Shown: positions 9,374-19,546 of the stretch, in pieces
How positions within the stretch are numbered: position 1 is the first letter of the stretch
Layout: the number at the start of each line of letters is the position of its first letter
NCBI RefSeq assembly: GCF_921292975.1
Contig: NZ_CAKLCM010000002.1
Span: 558,001 to 622,000 of the forward strand
DNA: 64,000 nt
Direction: 5' to 3'
Source: Vibrio hippocampi
Lineage (GTDB): Bacteria; Pseudomonadota; Gammaproteobacteria; Enterobacterales; Vibrionaceae
Program-made: the position numbers and the translations under genes
The notes under the pieces: model-generated
Told to the model about the DNA's origin: nothing
The model's input: only the letters and a program-made list of their open reading frames with translations
Databases searched by the model: none

Positions 9374-9958
9374 TTATTTTGCTAGGTTTTCAGCAACAAA
9401 ATCCCAGTTCACAAGTGCCCAGAAACCGTTCATGTAATCTGGACGTACGTTGCGGTAATCGATGTAGTAAGCGTGTTCCCAAAGGTCAACCGTTAGCAGC
9501 GGAGTAATACCTTCTTCAGTGAGAGGTGTTGCTGCGTTTGATGTGTTAACAATATCAAGAGAACCGTCCGCCTTTTTCACAAGCCACGTCCATGAAGAAC
9601 CGAAGTTGTTGATTGCAGAATCAGTAAACTTAGCTTTAAACGCTTCAAATGAACCAAATGCGGCATTAATAGCGTCCGCTACTGCGCCTGTTGGTTCGCC
9701 ACCCGCGTTTGGTGCTAGGCAGTGCCAGTAGAACGTGTGGTTCCAGATTTGAGCAGCGTTGTTGAAGATACCACCCGCTGAAGTCTTCACGATCTCTTCA
9801 AGCGTTTTGCCTTCAAATTCTGTACCAGGGATCAGACCATTTAGCTTTACCACGTAAGTGTTGTGGTGTTTGCCGTGGTGGAAATCCAAAGTTTCCGCAG
9901 AAATGTGTGGTTCTAGAGCGTCTTTTGCGTATGGTAGCGCTGGTAATTCAAATGACAT
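9374..9958 (-). CDS. sodB: Iron superoxide dismutase
   Basis: This enzyme converts superoxide to oxygen and hydrogen peroxide in the cytoplasm. The start was set at 9958 ([10 protein letters not shown], 194 residues) because GGAGAAA sits just before it; an ATG five codons upstream overlaps that ribosome site. Metal ligands His27, His74, Asp158 and His162 are visible in [18 protein letters not shown] and [14 protein letters not shown]. Gln70 in AAQIWNH is the iron-type second-shell residue. It is monocistronic and divergent from grxD. Confidence 0.96.
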   Translation of the reverse strand: MSFELPALPYAKDALEPHISAETLDFHHGKHHNTYVVKLNGLIPGTEFEGKTLEEIVKTSAGGIFNNAAQIWNHTFYWHCLAPNAGGEPTGAVADAINAAFGSFEAFKAKFTDSAINNFGSSWTWLVKKADGSLDIVNTSNAATPLTEEGITPLLTVDLWEHAYYIDYRNVRPDYMNGFWALVNWDFVAENLAK

Positions 9959-10276
9959 TGCTTGTTTCTCCATTGATTTTACTGGGCTAAGCCCTTGATT
10001 GCTTCCAATATCTTTATCGTTGAGTCTGACCTATGTTAGGCTGACTGTCATTTTAGCAAGTTTTTACTTTATTAAAAGGGTAAGGTAAAAATTAATCCTA
10101 GTTGAGAATGACAGTTGATGACTCTTTGACCCAATTTAGCGCGTTTGTGTTAATAACGTGTTGCGCGATCGGGTGGGTTTGCGTTATAAAAATATAACCA
10201 CATTATTATTGTGCTTTTTATTCTGTGTCAATCCGCTAAAATGTCAACAACAGCGATATAAGTATTTGAGGAAAAA
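9959..10276. promoter_or_regulatory. sodB/grxD divergent intergenic region
   Basis: 318 bp holding the promoters of both genes. AT-rich with no ORF. TTGAGAATGAC near 10101-10111 is weakly Fur-box-like, but the match is too short to call. Confidence 0.4.
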
Positions 10277-10609
10277 ATGGAAACTATCGACAAAATCAAA
10301 CAACAAATCGAAGAGAACGCGATCCTTCTTTATATGAAAGGCTCACCAAAGCTACCTAGCTGTGGTTTTTCTTCGCAGGCAGCTCAAGCACTTATGACAT
10401 GTGGTGAGAAGTTTGCTTATGTAGATATCTTACAAAACCCAGACATCCGCGCTGAACTTCCAAAGTACGCTCAATGGCCAACGTTCCCGCAACTGTGGGT
10501 TGAAGGTGAGTTAATTGGCGGCTGTGACATTATTGTAGAGATGTTTCAGAAAGGCGAATTACAGCCACTCGTGAAAGAAGCCGCTGCTCGTAATGCAGAA
10601 GGTTCGTAA
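10277..10609 (+). CDS. grxD: Monothiol glutaredoxin Grx4
   Basis: A CGFS-type glutaredoxin of 110 residues that binds and delivers [2Fe-2S] clusters with glutathione. The active-site Cys29 lies in KLPSCGFSSQAA, and the GSH-binding WPTFPQLWV and GGCDI motifs follow. Spacing and length match the family. The ATG has GAGGAAAAA upstream. Confidence 0.95.
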   Translation: METIDKIKQQIEENAILLYMKGSPKLPSCGFSSQAAQALMTCGEKFAYVDILQNPDIRAELPKYAQWPTFPQLWVEGELIGGCDIIVEMFQKGELQPLVKEAAARNAEGS

Positions 10610-10678
10610 TACAAAACGCTTGTAATACAGAAAAGCTGGAGAAGCATAATTCGCTTTAACCGCTAACTTGTGTTTAAA

Positions 10679-10707
10679 AAAGGCTTGGTATGACCAAGCC
10701 TTTTTGT
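10679..10707. terminator. Bidirectional terminator between grxD and the antiporter gene
   Basis: AAGGCTTGGT-atg-ACCAAGCCTTTTT with A and T runs on the two sides, between convergent genes. Confidence 0.88.
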
Positions 10708-10744
10708 TTTTGCAAAGTTAAGTCTGCGAATCAGGTGTCTTAGA

Positions 10745-12070
10745 TTAGAGCACCATCGCAGCAATCCAACCAAACACAATCAGCGGTAGGTTGTAATGCA
10801 GGAAGGTTGGAACGACGGTTTCCCAAATGTGCTCATGCTGACCGTCAGCATTTAAGCCAGATGTTGGACCTAATGTCGAGTCAGAGGCTGGTGAGCCTGC
10901 ATCACCCAAAGCGGCTGCCGTACCAACTAATGCCACTGTCGCCATTGGAGAGAAGCCAAAAGCAATCGCCAGAGGGACATAGATCGTCGCGATAATAGGG
11001 ATAGTGGAAAACGAAGACCCAATTCCCATCGTGACCAACAAACCTACGACTAACATCAGTAGCGCAGCAAGAGGCTTGTTGTCACCAATACTTGTTGATA
11101 GCGCTTCAACCAAAGATTCAACACCACCGGTCTGCTTCATTACCGCCGCAAAGCCCGCTGCTGAAATCATGATAAAGCCAATCATCGCCATCATGTGTAC
11201 CCCTTTAGTGAACACATCTTGCGTTTCTTTCCACGCAATGACGCCCCCAAAAGTGAACACCATAAAGCCAGCTAATGCACCAATAATCATAGAACCCGTG
11301 GTGAGCTGAACCGCAAGCGCTGTCACGATACCGGCAACGGCTACCAAGATACTCTTTTTGTTTATGTGCGATGGTTCTTCATCGATTTGTGTCAGCTCAG
11401 TCGCTTGGTATTCGCGAGGTTTTCTGTAGCTAATGAAAATGGCGACCAACAGTCCAGTGATCATACCCGCAGCAGGCAGCAACATTGCCATTGGAACCTG
11501 TGCCGCGGTAATGGTTTCCATGCCATTATCATGCAGGTTTTTAAGCAGGATGTTGTTTAGGAAGATGCCACCAAAGCCAACCGGTAACACCATATAAGGT
11601 GTGACTAGACCGAACGTTAGAACACAGGCAACCAGTCGTCTATCGAGTTTAAGTTTTGCAAAAACGCCTAAAAGAGGTGGGATCAGAATAGGGATAAAGG
11701 CGATATGCACCGGGATAATATTTTGTGAAGACATGGTCACAAGGATCAGCGCGACTAACACCGCGTATTTTAATCCGGTGGTTGACGCCGAACTCTCTTT
11801 GCCATGGATGCGCTTGATAACACTTTGCGCAAGTAGGTCAGTAATACCTGACTTAGAAATCGCAACAGCGAAGGTGCCTAACATCGCATAGCTAAGTGCG
11901 ATAGTTGCGCCGCCACCAAGACCGCCTTCAAAAGCACTGACAGTATCGCCAAGTGACATGCCAGATGCGACACCGCCAATCATGGCACTTAGCGTCAAGG
12001 CAACGACGACATTGACACGCATCAATGCCAAAACAAGCATGACGCATACGGATATAACGACAGGATTCAT
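10745..12070 (-). CDS. NhaC/YuiF-type putative Na+/H+ antiporter
   Basis: A 441-residue polytopic protein with about ten to eleven hydrophobic segments and long Gly/Ala-rich helices. The start was placed at 12070 ([19 protein letters not shown]), because a longer frame upstream runs into rnt and adds a non-membrane leader. The family is annotated as Na+/H+ antiporter, but YuiF relatives have also been proposed to move amino acids, so the substrate is open. It lies 31 bp downstream of rnt on the same strand, so co-transcription is likely. Confidence 0.75.
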   Translation of the reverse strand: MNPVVISVCVMLVLALMRVNVVVALTLSAMIGGVASGMSLGDTVSAFEGGLGGGATIALSYAMLGTFAVAISKSGITDLLAQSVIKRIHGKESSASTTGLKYAVLVALILVTMSSQNIIPVHIAFIPILIPPLLGVFAKLKLDRRLVACVLTFGLVTPYMVLPVGFGGIFLNNILLKNLHDNGMETITAAQVPMAMLLPAAGMITGLLVAIFISYRKPREYQATELTQIDEEPSHINKKSILVAVAGIVTALAVQLTTGSMIIGALAGFMVFTFGGVIAWKETQDVFTKGVHMMAMIGFIMISAAGFAAVMKQTGGVESLVEALSTSIGDNKPLAALLMLVVGLLVTMGIGSSFSTIPIIATIYVPLAIAFGFSPMATVALVGTAAALGDAGSPASDSTLGPTSGLNADGQHEHIWETVVPTFLHYNLPLIVFGWIAAMVL

Positions 12071-12101
12071 AATTTTCCCAAATTTAATGTTGTGATGATT
12101 T

Positions 12102-12749
12102 TTAATTATTGCTGTCTGACAACGGCCAGCCACCAAGGGCTTTCCATTTGTTGACAATTTTACAAAATAGCTCGGCTGTTTTTTGAGTATCATACAGCGC
12201 GGAATGTGCCTCTTTGTTGTCAAACTCCATTCCTGCAGTTTTACACGCTTTGGCTAATACGGTTTGACCAAACGCTAATCCACTCAGAGCCGCGGTATCG
12301 AACGTGGCAAATGGATGGAATGGCACTCTTTTTAGCTTGGCTCGCTCGTTGGCAGCATTAACAAAGCTTAGGTCAAAGTTCGCATTGTGGGCGACCATGA
12401 TGGCTCGACTACAGTCATGTTGTTTCTGCTCTTTACGAATGACTTTATAGATCTCTTTTAGCGCCTCTTGTTCAGACACGGCACCTCGAAGGGGACTAAA
12501 GGGATCACGAATACCATTGAATTCAAGCGCTTCTTTTTCGAGATTAGCTCCTTCAAAAGGCTCGATGTGGAAATGCAGTGTTGTCGCTGGTTGGAGATTA
12601 CCCTCTTCATCCATGGCTAGGGTGATAGCGCAGATCTCTAACAGAGCGTCGGTTTGTGAATTGAAACCCGCGGTTTCAACATCAACAACAACAGGAAAGT
12701 AACCACGAAATCGATTTTTAAGGCTCAAAGCTTGGTTTTCTGTAGACAT
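12102..12749 (-). CDS. rnt: Ribonuclease T
   Basis: A DEDDh 3'-5' exoribonuclease that trims tRNA and 5S/23S rRNA 3' ends. Starting at 12749 it has 215 residues, the E. coli length. Acidic metal ligands lie in [18 protein letters not shown] and [14 protein letters not shown]. The next in-frame ATG upstream (12821) adds an unrelated hydrophobic stretch. It diverges from motY, the usual Vibrio arrangement. Confidence 0.95.
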   Translation of the reverse strand: MSTENQALSLKNRFRGYFPVVVDVETAGFNSQTDALLEICAITLAMDEEGNLQPATTLHFHIEPFEGANLEKEALEFNGIRDPFSPLRGAVSEQEALKEIYKVIRKEQKQHDCSRAIMVAHNANFDLSFVNAANERAKLKRVPFHPFATFDTAALSGLAFGQTVLAKACKTAGMEFDNKEAHSALYDTQKTAELFCKIVNKWKALGGWPLSDSNN

Positions 12750-12822
12750 TTTAGAGTTTTCTAGTGTGACAAGGGCTGCATTATTGCAGATTATCAGTAT
12801 ATAAAAAACCCATAGTCCCACT

Positions 12823-12870
12823 TATACCCAAGTAACTATTGAATCCAACAATATACGGTAACTTGACCCA
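12823..12870. repeat. Palindromic intergenic element, copy 2 (degenerate)
   Basis: TATACCCAAGTAAC and GGTAACTTGACCCA flank a loop with GAATCCAACA. Arms and loop match the element at 3511-3559. Confidence 0.6.
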
Positions 12871-13017
12871 GAGCGCTGTGGTGTGATCATTTGATAGTGG
12901 CACAAAATCAGGAAATATGGCGAGTATTTTGCATATGCTAGTTGTACGATGCAAAATATACATTAAAGCGGCAACACGCTGCCATGATAACAACGTCTTT
13001 GTGAGTTATTTATTGTT

Positions 13018-13902
13018 ATGAAATTCAAAGCTTTAGCTACCATCTCTCTTTTAATGCTTTCACAAACCTCGATGGCTAAAGCGGCAATGGAGAAGCGTTA
13101 TGCCGCCACTCCGAGCCAATCGAAATGGGAAATGGTAGTCAATACGCCGTTAGAGTGCCGCTTAGTGCACCCAATCCCTAATTTTGGTGACGCGGTATTT
13201 ACGGCTCGTGCCAACAAGAAGAAAAACTTGGACTTTGAGTTAAAAATGCGTCGTTCAATGGGAGACACTCGAAACGTTAGCTTGGTTTCTATGCCGCCCC
13301 CTTGGCGACCGGGCGAGAGTGCGGATCGCATCACCAACTTGCAATTTTTTAAGCAATTTGATGGTTACGTCGGAGAGCAAACGGCTTGGAGTTTGTTAAG
13401 TGAATTGGAGAAAGGACGCTACCCGACCTTTAGTTATCAAGACTGGCAAAGTCGCGATGAGCGAATTGAAGTCTCCTTGTCTTCAGTACTGTTCCAAGCC
13501 AAATTTAATGTATTCAGCGACTGTTTAGCGAATTTATTACCGTATAGCTTTGAAGACATCTCATTCACGATCCTTCACTATGATCGAAATAATGAGCAAT
13601 TGAACAAAACCTCTCAACAAAGACTGAATCAGATTGCGGAGTATATTCGTTACAATGCGGATATCGATCTTGTGCTGGTCTCGGCCTACACGGATTCAAC
13701 GACGAGCAAGAGTGAGAGTCAGCAATTATCGATTCAGCGTGCAATTATCCTGCAAGACTATTTTGAATCGATAGGGCTCCCTAGAGATCGAATTCAAGTA
13801 CAAGGATACGGTAAGCGTCGACCGATAGCCGACAATACCTCACCAATCGGTAAGGCAAAAAACCAACGCGTAGTCATCTCTTTTGGGCGGACAGAATTAT
13901 AG
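13018..13902 (+). CDS. motY: Sodium-type flagellar motor protein MotY
   Basis: A T-ring component of the polar flagellum that holds the Na+-driven PomA/PomB stator. It has 294 residues with a signal peptide ([19 protein letters not shown]). The MotY-specific N-terminal domain includes the segment [23 protein letters not shown]-terminal OmpA-like peptidoglycan-binding domain contains [10 protein letters not shown] and [10 protein letters not shown]. It stands alone opposite rnt. Confidence 0.93.
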   Translation: MKFKALATISLLMLSQTSMAKAAMEKRYAATPSQSKWEMVVNTPLECRLVHPIPNFGDAVFTARANKKKNLDFELKMRRSMGDTRNVSLVSMPPPWRPGESADRITNLQFFKQFDGYVGEQTAWSLLSELEKGRYPTFSYQDWQSRDERIEVSLSSVLFQAKFNVFSDCLANLLPYSFEDISFTILHYDRNNEQLNKTSQQRLNQIAEYIRYNADIDLVLVSAYTDSTTSKSESQQLSIQRAIILQDYFESIGLPRDRIQVQGYGKRRPIADNTSPIGKAKNQRVVISFGRTEL

Positions 13903-14302
13903 AAACCGGCTGTAATTGAGCGGTTTGTCAGAAAGTGAGTTTTTTGAACTTAATTGAAGAACGTTTGCTACCATTGGTTTGCAGAGCTCAAAAGCGCTCA
14001 TTGTCGGAGGACATTAAAGTTGAAACTTTTTGACTTCCGACATTCGTTTCTATCGTGGCTACCAGAGGTCAAATGTGCATAAAGTTCGAAACTCACTTTT
14101 GGACAAAAACGTTTTAGAATAAAAACTACTGCTGTTCAAAAGTCGATAACTATATCTAATCTACTAGCTTTCAATTACAAGATTGAACAGTAGCAATTTC
14201 GTATGTTCAGAGCCCAACTCCAAGCGCATTTTGAACCGCTAGACTTTTCTAACCTGAGTGTTTTACTCCTGTTTTATTCCCTCCCATTAAAGCCTTCTAA
14301 AT
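13903..14302. other. Gene-free region after motY with a large inverted repeat
   Basis: 400 bp with no convincing gene. At 14002-14042, TGTCGGA and TCCGACA frame an inner palindrome AAAGTT-ga-AACTTT, giving a 41-bp interrupted inverted repeat. A plus-strand frame at 14203-14550 overlaps the regulator gene antisense and was not called. Confidence 0.5.
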
Positions 14303-14365
14303 TCAACTTACAACTACTTTTGTTAAGTCATCAATTATCGGGCAATAACTGTCAGAATCACCCAG

Positions 14366-14701
14366 TCATGCTGAGATCCAGCATTCTAATTGCGCTTTCA
14401 TTTCGAGCAATTCTGCTATTTTCGCATCTACTTCAACTAGCTTTGTTTTGGCATGGAGCTTCACGACTCGACTTTCTCGCTTGGGGTTCCGTGACATCTC
14501 AGCAAACTCCTTACACTCTTGTAAGGAAAAGCCGGCATTCTTTGCTCTAGAGATAAGGTTAAGCTCATTAATATGATGTTGTGAAAACTCTCGGTAACCA
14601 GATTCACTTCGTTGAAGAGGCGAAATGATGCCTTTCTCCTCATACAAACGAATAGATTTTGCCGATAGGTTCGTTTGCTTTGAAATCTCTCTAATATTCA
14701 T
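14366..14701 (-). CDS. CueR-like MerR regulator with TGA in place of Cys112
   Basis: A MerR-family regulator: the winged helix-turn-helix at residues 1-70 (REISKQTNLSAKSIRLYEEKG) is followed by the dimerisation helix. Starting at 14701 (GGTGAG upstream), the frame stops after 111 codons at a TGA. In the same frame beyond the TGA it continues LGDSDSYCPIIDDLTK and stops at 14303-14305. That tail is the CueR copper-binding loop. In E. coli CueR the ligands are Cys112 and Cys120; here codon 112 is TGA and codon 120 is Cys. The final Cys-Cys motif of CueR is also gone (VVVS). The protein is therefore truncated, decayed, or (less likely) decoded with selenocysteine. No copper genes adjoin it; it lies 56 bp after a Zn-dehydrogenase gene. 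Confidence 0.8.
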   Translation of the reverse strand: MNIREISKQTNLSAKSIRLYEEKGIISPLQRSESGYREFSQHHINELNLISRAKNAGFSLQECKEFAEMSRNPKRESRVVKLHAKTKLVEVDAKIAELLEMKAQLECWISA

Positions 14702-14757
14702 AATCTCACCACTGCTCAAACTATAATTTTTTTGCTAAGACATTAAAAAGCAATGGT

Positions 14758-15771
14758 TTACTTCATCGTCAAAACCATTCTGAAATTCACATCACCGGAC
14801 TTCATCTTTTGAAAAGCCTCATTCGCTTGCTCAAAAGGCATGATTTCGATTCTAGGTCGGACGTCAGTCAACACGCTAAATTTCAATGCCTTTTCATTTT
14901 CAAATGGGGTTCCTGTGATAGAACCCAAAATTTGCGTCTCTCCGCCAACTAAAGCGCCACTTCTAAATACAAGCGGTTTAGCTCCTGCTCCTAAAATCAT
15001 GACTCGTCCTTTTGGTGCGAGTATATTGGTTAGCTGAGAGGTTAAGTCTGGGTGATTAATCGTCGCGATGAGCACTTGTATAGGTTCTAATTTTGCACAT
15101 ACTTCAGTGATGGATTCTTCATTAGTATCAATGTAATGGTGAGCGCCAAGGCTTAATATGTCACCTTCAATATCTTTTCCCCTACCAATAGCAACCACTC
15201 GGTATCCCATTCGTTGAGTATACTGAATCGCCATATGACCTAATCCCCCAATACCTAGGATCGCAACCGTATCACCGGGCTCTGCCCCACACTTTTTCAA
15301 TGCATTAAATGTTGCTATACCAGCACAAAGCATGGGAGCAGCTTCTACGGAGGATAGACTCTCTGGGATGGAAACTAAGCCTGAAGACCGAACTCGCATC
15401 ATTTCAGCATAACCACCATCCATTGAAGAGCCTACTACCGGTTGATCTGAGCACTGCTGAAAGTGTCCAGCACGACAAGAGTCGCAAGCGAGACAAGGCC
15501 CACCAAGTCGACCAACCCCAACTCTTTGGCCTACTTGCCAAGTATTTGAAACTCCTTGGCCTAGCGATATGATGCGGCCAACAACTTCATGTCCGGGGAT
15601 TCGTGGTGTTGACTGATTAGGTGCGATACCATCAATGTCGAATATATCTGCACCACATATTCCGCACGCTTCAACTTTAATGATTACTTCACCAAAGCTC
15701 GGTGTTGGCACTTGTCTTTCAACTAATTCAAGCTTACCGGGTTGAGATACTTGCATTGCACGATAGGTCAT
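14758..15771 (-). CDS. Zinc-dependent alcohol dehydrogenase (MDR family)
   Basis: A 337-residue medium-chain dehydrogenase. Catalytic zinc ligands are in ACGICGADIFDIDG and GHEVVG. The four-cysteine structural zinc lobe is CLACDSCRAGHFQQC. The NAD(P) loop is LGIGGLGHMAIQYTQ. It oxidises alcohols or polyols or reduces aldehydes; the substrate cannot be read from the sequence. Its start overlaps the end of the MFS gene by four bases, so the two are translationally coupled. Confidence 0.88.
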   Translation of the reverse strand: MTYRAMQVSQPGKLELVERQVPTPSFGEVIIKVEACGICGADIFDIDGIAPNQSTPRIPGHEVVGRIISLGQGVSNTWQVGQRVGVGRLGGPCLACDSCRAGHFQQCSDQPVVGSSMDGGYAEMMRVRSSGLVSIPESLSSVEAAPMLCAGIATFNALKKCGAEPGDTVAILGIGGLGHMAIQYTQRMGYRVVAIGRGKDIEGDILSLGAHHYIDTNEESITEVCAKLEPIQVLIATINHPDLTSQLTNILAPKGRVMILGAGAKPLVFRSGALVGGETQILGSITGTPFENEKALKFSVLTDVRPRIEIMPFEQANEAFQKMKSGDVNFRMVLTMK

Positions 15772-17018
15772 AAGTCAACCTCACCTAGTCTAGATTCCTG
15801 ATTTAGAGGTTCAGCACGCTTTATTTTTGTCGCTGCAAGGGTTAACGCAGCTAAAACCAATGGGATCAGCGATAGCCATAAAACGACTTCCCAGCCATAA
15901 GCACTTAAGACGCCACCAGAAGCAAATGAGCCAATTGCCATTAGCCCAAAAATAATAAAGTCGTTCAGCGATTGGACTTGGTTCTTTTCTTCAGGTCGGT
16001 GGCACTCAAGAACCAAAGCAGATGCACCAAGAAAACCAAAGTTCCAGCCAACACCAAGTAAGATAAGGAGTGCATAGAAGTGGAAGACGTCACTACCAAG
16101 CAGGCCAATCATTGCCGAAATACCGGTTAAGACAATACCAACCGTAGAAACCAACGTTGCTCCAAAACGGGAAATTAATTTGCCAGTAAAAAAGCTCGGT
16201 ACATACATCGCCATTACATGCCATTGAATACCGAGGTTCGCAGACTCATAGCTATGACCGTGCATTTGCATTGCCAATGGTGCGGACGTCATTAGGAAGT
16301 TCATAATAAGGTAGGAAGCCGCTCCACAGATTACCGCTGAAATGAAGCGTGGCTGAGTCGCTATGTCCGTTAGTGTGCGTCCAACCACTTCCTTTGATTG
16401 TTTGATATCCGGCACCCGCACCCCCGACAGGATAAAACCAGAGAGCATCGCCACAATTGCTTGGCCTATAAAGGTGGCTACATAAAGCCTCTCAGGAAAT
16501 AGGTGCATGGTATGCGTGATCAGTTGAGGGCCAATGACCCCGGCCGCAATACCGCCAATCATGACAAACGATAGTGCTTGCGCTCTCTTCTCAGCAGGTA
16601 CACCATCGGCGGCGGCAAATCGGAAAGAAACAGTGACCGAGGCATAAGCTCCACCCAGAAATGCAGAGAAGCAAAAAAGCCAAAACCACCCAAAGTACAT
16701 AGCCAATGCTGCCAGTATGCCTGTCAATGCACCGGTAGATGTCCCAACCATGAAGGCCATTCGGCGACCAAAGCGTCGTGCAATTTCACCAGCAGGTAAT
16801 ACGCACGATGCCATGCCCACCACAAAGATAGAGATAGGTAAGGTCGCTAGCACCGCTGTTGGAGCGAGCATACTACCGACAATCGCGCCTGTGGCATAAA
16901 TAACAACCGAGTTCGCCCCTGCCAATGCCTGAGAAATAGTCAACCGCCATAAATTAGAGCGATGGTATTTAGAGACTAGCTGCTCTTCATTGAGTGGTAA
17001 TTGCGCTACTTCAGCCAT
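15768..17018 (-). CDS. MFS transporter
   Basis: A 416-residue major facilitator with twelve predicted membrane segments. The loop 2-3 signature is GEIARRFGRRMAFMVG. It probably exports or imports a small molecule linked to the adjoining dehydrogenase. First gene of an MFS-ADH unit, separated from the LysR gene by about 100 bp. Confidence 0.85.
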   Translation of the reverse strand: MAEVAQLPLNEEQLVSKYHRSNLWRLTISQALAGANSVVIYATGAIVGSMLAPTAVLATLPISIFVVGMASCVLPAGEIARRFGRRMAFMVGTSTGALTGILAALAMYFGWFWLFCFSAFLGGAYASVTVSFRFAAADGVPAEKRAQALSFVMIGGIAAGVIGPQLITHTMHLFPERLYVATFIGQAIVAMLSGFILSGVRVPDIKQSKEVVGRTLTDIATQPRFISAVICGAASYLIMNFLMTSAPLAMQMHGHSYESANLGIQWHVMAMYVPSFFTGKLISRFGATLVSTVGIVLTGISAMIGLLGSDVFHFYALLILLGVGWNFGFLGASALVLECHRPEEKNQVQSLNDFIIFGLMAIGSFASGGVLSAYGWEVVLWLSLIPLVLAALTLAATKIKRAEPLNQESRLGEVDL

Positions 17019-17115
17019 GATTTACTTCTTAGTCTGCGTTACGTGGAGGGTTACTTTAGTCTTAGTAGTCCTTATCAACAAACAAGAAGATCTTTAATTG
17101 TCGAATAGAAAAACT

Positions 17116-18036
17116 TTAGCGCTCGGGTTTATCGACCACTTCTTGTAGCAACCAGAATTTAAATACCTGCATTCTTGCAAGCTCTGCGTCTTCTTGCTTG
17201 TAGACAACGTAATAGGCCAATGGTGATTCAAAAGACAGCTCAGGGAACAAACGCACCAATCGACCTGCGGCTAAGTCATCCTTTGCCATCACACTTCGAG
17301 CAAGGGCGATACCTGCACCGTCTATCGCAGACTGAAGCACTCCAGCTGAATTGTTGATTTTAAGATTGTGCTCGGCAGTGTGCTCCGAAGAGCCAGCCTT
17401 ATCTAGCCACTGCCGCCACGTAGGAAAGGCTTTGTGTTTCTCAATTGAGGTATCGTGAATTAACACCTCACTTAGCAGTTCTTCTGGTTTTGCAAAGCCT
17501 TTTTGTTTAAGCAATGTTGGGGAGCATACGGGGAACACCTCTTCATCCATCAGCTTTTCAGCACTGAGCCCCGCCCACTGACCGAGACCATAACGCACAC
17601 CGACATCAATATGCTGCGCAACAAAGTCAACCGAATGCCGGCTCATATCAAGCCGAACGTCGGTATCTGGATAAGCACTTTGAAAGCGGTGCAACTTGGG
17701 CAATAGCCACTTGGCGGCAAACGCTGGACTGACGGTAACGTTTAGTACGCCACAGGTTGGGCTTTGCTTCATCTTCTCAAGCCCTAACGCCAATTGCTCA
17801 AAGCCCGATTGAATGTCAGGCAATGCTCTTTCAGCGGCTTCGGTCAATGTTAAGCGGTATTTACCACTATTGGAGCGGATAAATAGTGGCTCACCCAACC
17901 AGTCTTCCAAGGAGCGAACTAATTGCCCCACAGCTGCAGGGGTGACGTACAGCTCAGCAGCTGCACCAGAGAAACTTCGATGCCGGGCACTGGCTTCAAA
18001 CGCCTTAAGTGCATTCAAGTGTACGGGAATTTGCAT
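17116..18036 (-). CDS. LysR-family regulator (GcvA-like)
   Basis: A 306-residue LTTR with an N-terminal HTH (NALKAFEASARHRSFSGAAAELYVTPAAVGQLVRSLE) of the GcvA type, ending in FIRSNSGKYRLT, and a PBP2-like effector domain. It is divergent from the SDR gene at 18259 across 222 bp, so that operon is its likely target; the MFS-ADH pair downstream may also respond. Confidence 0.88.
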   Translation of the reverse strand: MQIPVHLNALKAFEASARHRSFSGAAAELYVTPAAVGQLVRSLEDWLGEPLFIRSNSGKYRLTLTEAAERALPDIQSGFEQLALGLEKMKQSPTCGVLNVTVSPAFAAKWLLPKLHRFQSAYPDTDVRLDMSRHSVDFVAQHIDVGVRYGLGQWAGLSAEKLMDEEVFPVCSPTLLKQKGFAKPEELLSEVLIHDTSIEKHKAFPTWRQWLDKAGSSEHTAEHNLKINNSAGVLQSAIDGAGIALARSVMAKDDLAAGRLVRLFPELSFESPLAYYVVYKQEDAELARMQVFKFWLLQEVVDKPER

Positions 18037-18258
18037 ATCACTAAATATTTTCTTTATCGTCGGTACAGATTAACTCGTTTGTAGAGTCTAGTAAATTTAT
18101 CAAGAATGCCCCTACACGACATGACAGGTCCACTGCTTATGTCACTAAACAGCAAGTGTATTTCAATGAACTGCACTGTGTATCGAATCTGCGAGCATAG
18201 ATATTTCATGGCTTAGGATTCGATACAAACAATCACAACAGATATAAGAGATTGCATC

Positions 18259-19032
18259 ATGAACAAACAATTTTCTGGTAAAAAACTTCTAGTTGTCGGT
18301 GGCACAAGCGGCATGGGGTTCGAAACAGCGAAGATGGTTCTGCAAGAAGGTGGTGAAGTAGTTATTGTGGGTAACCGCCCTGAAAAAGCACAAGCGGCGC
18401 AAAAAGAGCTCGCAGAGTTTGGACCGGTTGAAGCGCTGAGTGCAAACCTAAAATCTGAAGATGGCGTCCAAAGTTTACTGAGCGTGATTGATGAAAAACA
18501 CTCAGATGTCGACATGCTCGTGAATGCAGCAGGTGTATTCTTCCCTAAGCCTTTCTTAGAGCATGATTCGAATGACTACGATCAATACATGAGTATTAAC
18601 CGTGCAACTTTCTTCATTACACAAAAAGTGGCGGCAAACCTAGTGGCAAACAAGCGTCAAGGTACGATTGTCAATGTAGGCTCTATGTGGGCAAAACAAG
18701 CGATTGCAGCGACACCTTCATCTGCTTACTCAATGGCGAAAGCGGGTCTGCACTCTCTAACCCAAAACCTTGCGATGGAGCTTGCACAGCATAACATTCG
18801 TGTAAATGCGGTCTCTCCAGCGGTAGTTAAAACGCCAATCTACGAAGGCTTCATTCCAAAAGAGGAAGTGGATACAGCGCTACAAGGCTTCAATGAGTTC
18901 CACCCAATTGGTCGTTTTGGTACACCTCAAGACGTAGCTAACTCAATTGTCTTCCTTTTATCGGAAAAAGCAGGCTGGGTAACTGGCGCAGTATGGGATG
19001 TTGATGGCGGCGTAATGGCTGGCCGTAACTAA
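18259..19032 (+). CDS. SDR-family oxidoreductase
   Basis: A classical 257-residue short-chain dehydrogenase. The cofactor loop is [15 protein letters not shown], the strand motif is NAAG, and the catalytic YSMAKA follows VNVGSMW. The C terminus [15 protein letters not shown] is typical. It heads the unit divergent from the LysR gene, followed 44 bp later by the decarboxylase-like gene. Confidence 0.9.
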   Translation: MNKQFSGKKLLVVGGTSGMGFETAKMVLQEGGEVVIVGNRPEKAQAAQKELAEFGPVEALSANLKSEDGVQSLLSVIDEKHSDVDMLVNAAGVFFPKPFLEHDSNDYDQYMSINRATFFITQKVAANLVANKRQGTIVNVGSMWAKQAIAATPSSAYSMAKAGLHSLTQNLAMELAQHNIRVNAVSPAVVKTPIYEGFIPKEEVDTALQGFNEFHPIGRFGTPQDVANSIVFLLSEKAGWVTGAVWDVDGGVMAGRN

Positions 19033-19076
19033 CATTTGAATTAACAGCAAATATCGGATTTGAGGAGAGAGACACA

Positions 19077-19412
19077 ATGAATAATGATTGGAATGAATAC
19101 CGTGATCAGCTAATGGGTAAAGTCGGTGAGTTCGCAAAAGAGAGCCCAGATGTTGTAAAAGGTCTGATGACAATGGATTCAGCCGCAGCAAAAACAGGTC
19201 ATCTTGAGCCTAAAATTCATGAGCTTATTGCCTTAGCGGTGGCTGTAACTACACGATGCGATGGCTGTATTGCTGTGCATACTAAGAAAGCGGTAGAGCA
19301 CAGTGCAACTAAGCAAGAAATTGCTGAAGCACTGGGTGTTGCAGTTGCACTCAATGCTGGCGCTGCAATGACTTACAGCGCACGAGTTCTAGACGCTCAC
19401 GATCAGCTGTAA
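19077..19412 (+). CDS. Carboxymuconolactone decarboxylase / AhpD-like protein
   Basis: A 111-residue alpha-helical CMD-family protein with the redox motif TRCDGCIAVHTKKA (CxxC followed by His), as in AhpD-type alkylhydroperoxidases. AGGAGAGAG precedes the ATG. It is probably co-transcribed with the SDR and ended by the hairpin at 19427. Confidence 0.88.
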   Translation: MNNDWNEYRDQLMGKVGEFAKESPDVVKGLMTMDSAAAKTGHLEPKIHELIALAVAVTTRCDGCIAVHTKKAVEHSATKQEIAEALGVAVALNAGAAMTYSARVLDAHDQL

Positions 19413-19426
19413 TTCTATAAAAGACT

Positions 19427-19466
19427 AAGCCCATCAAAATCGTACTCAATGATTTTGATGGGCTTT
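19427..19466. terminator. Terminator after the SDR-CMD unit
   Basis: AAGCCCATCAAAAT and ATTTTGATGGGCTT form a 14-bp perfect stem around an 11-nt loop, followed by a T-rich stretch. Confidence 0.88.
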
Positions 19467-19546
19467 GAATTTTTAGAGCAAGTTGTAAGTAGGGATAGCA
19501 CTTTCAGGGCATGAGCCCACTGAATCAAAAATTGATGGTCTAAGAG

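Noticed and set aside
14203..14550. 115-codon plus-strand frame over the cueR-like gene
   Set aside because: It lies antisense to a clear MerR gene for over half its length, has no ribosome site, and its sequence is low-complexity Leu/Ser.
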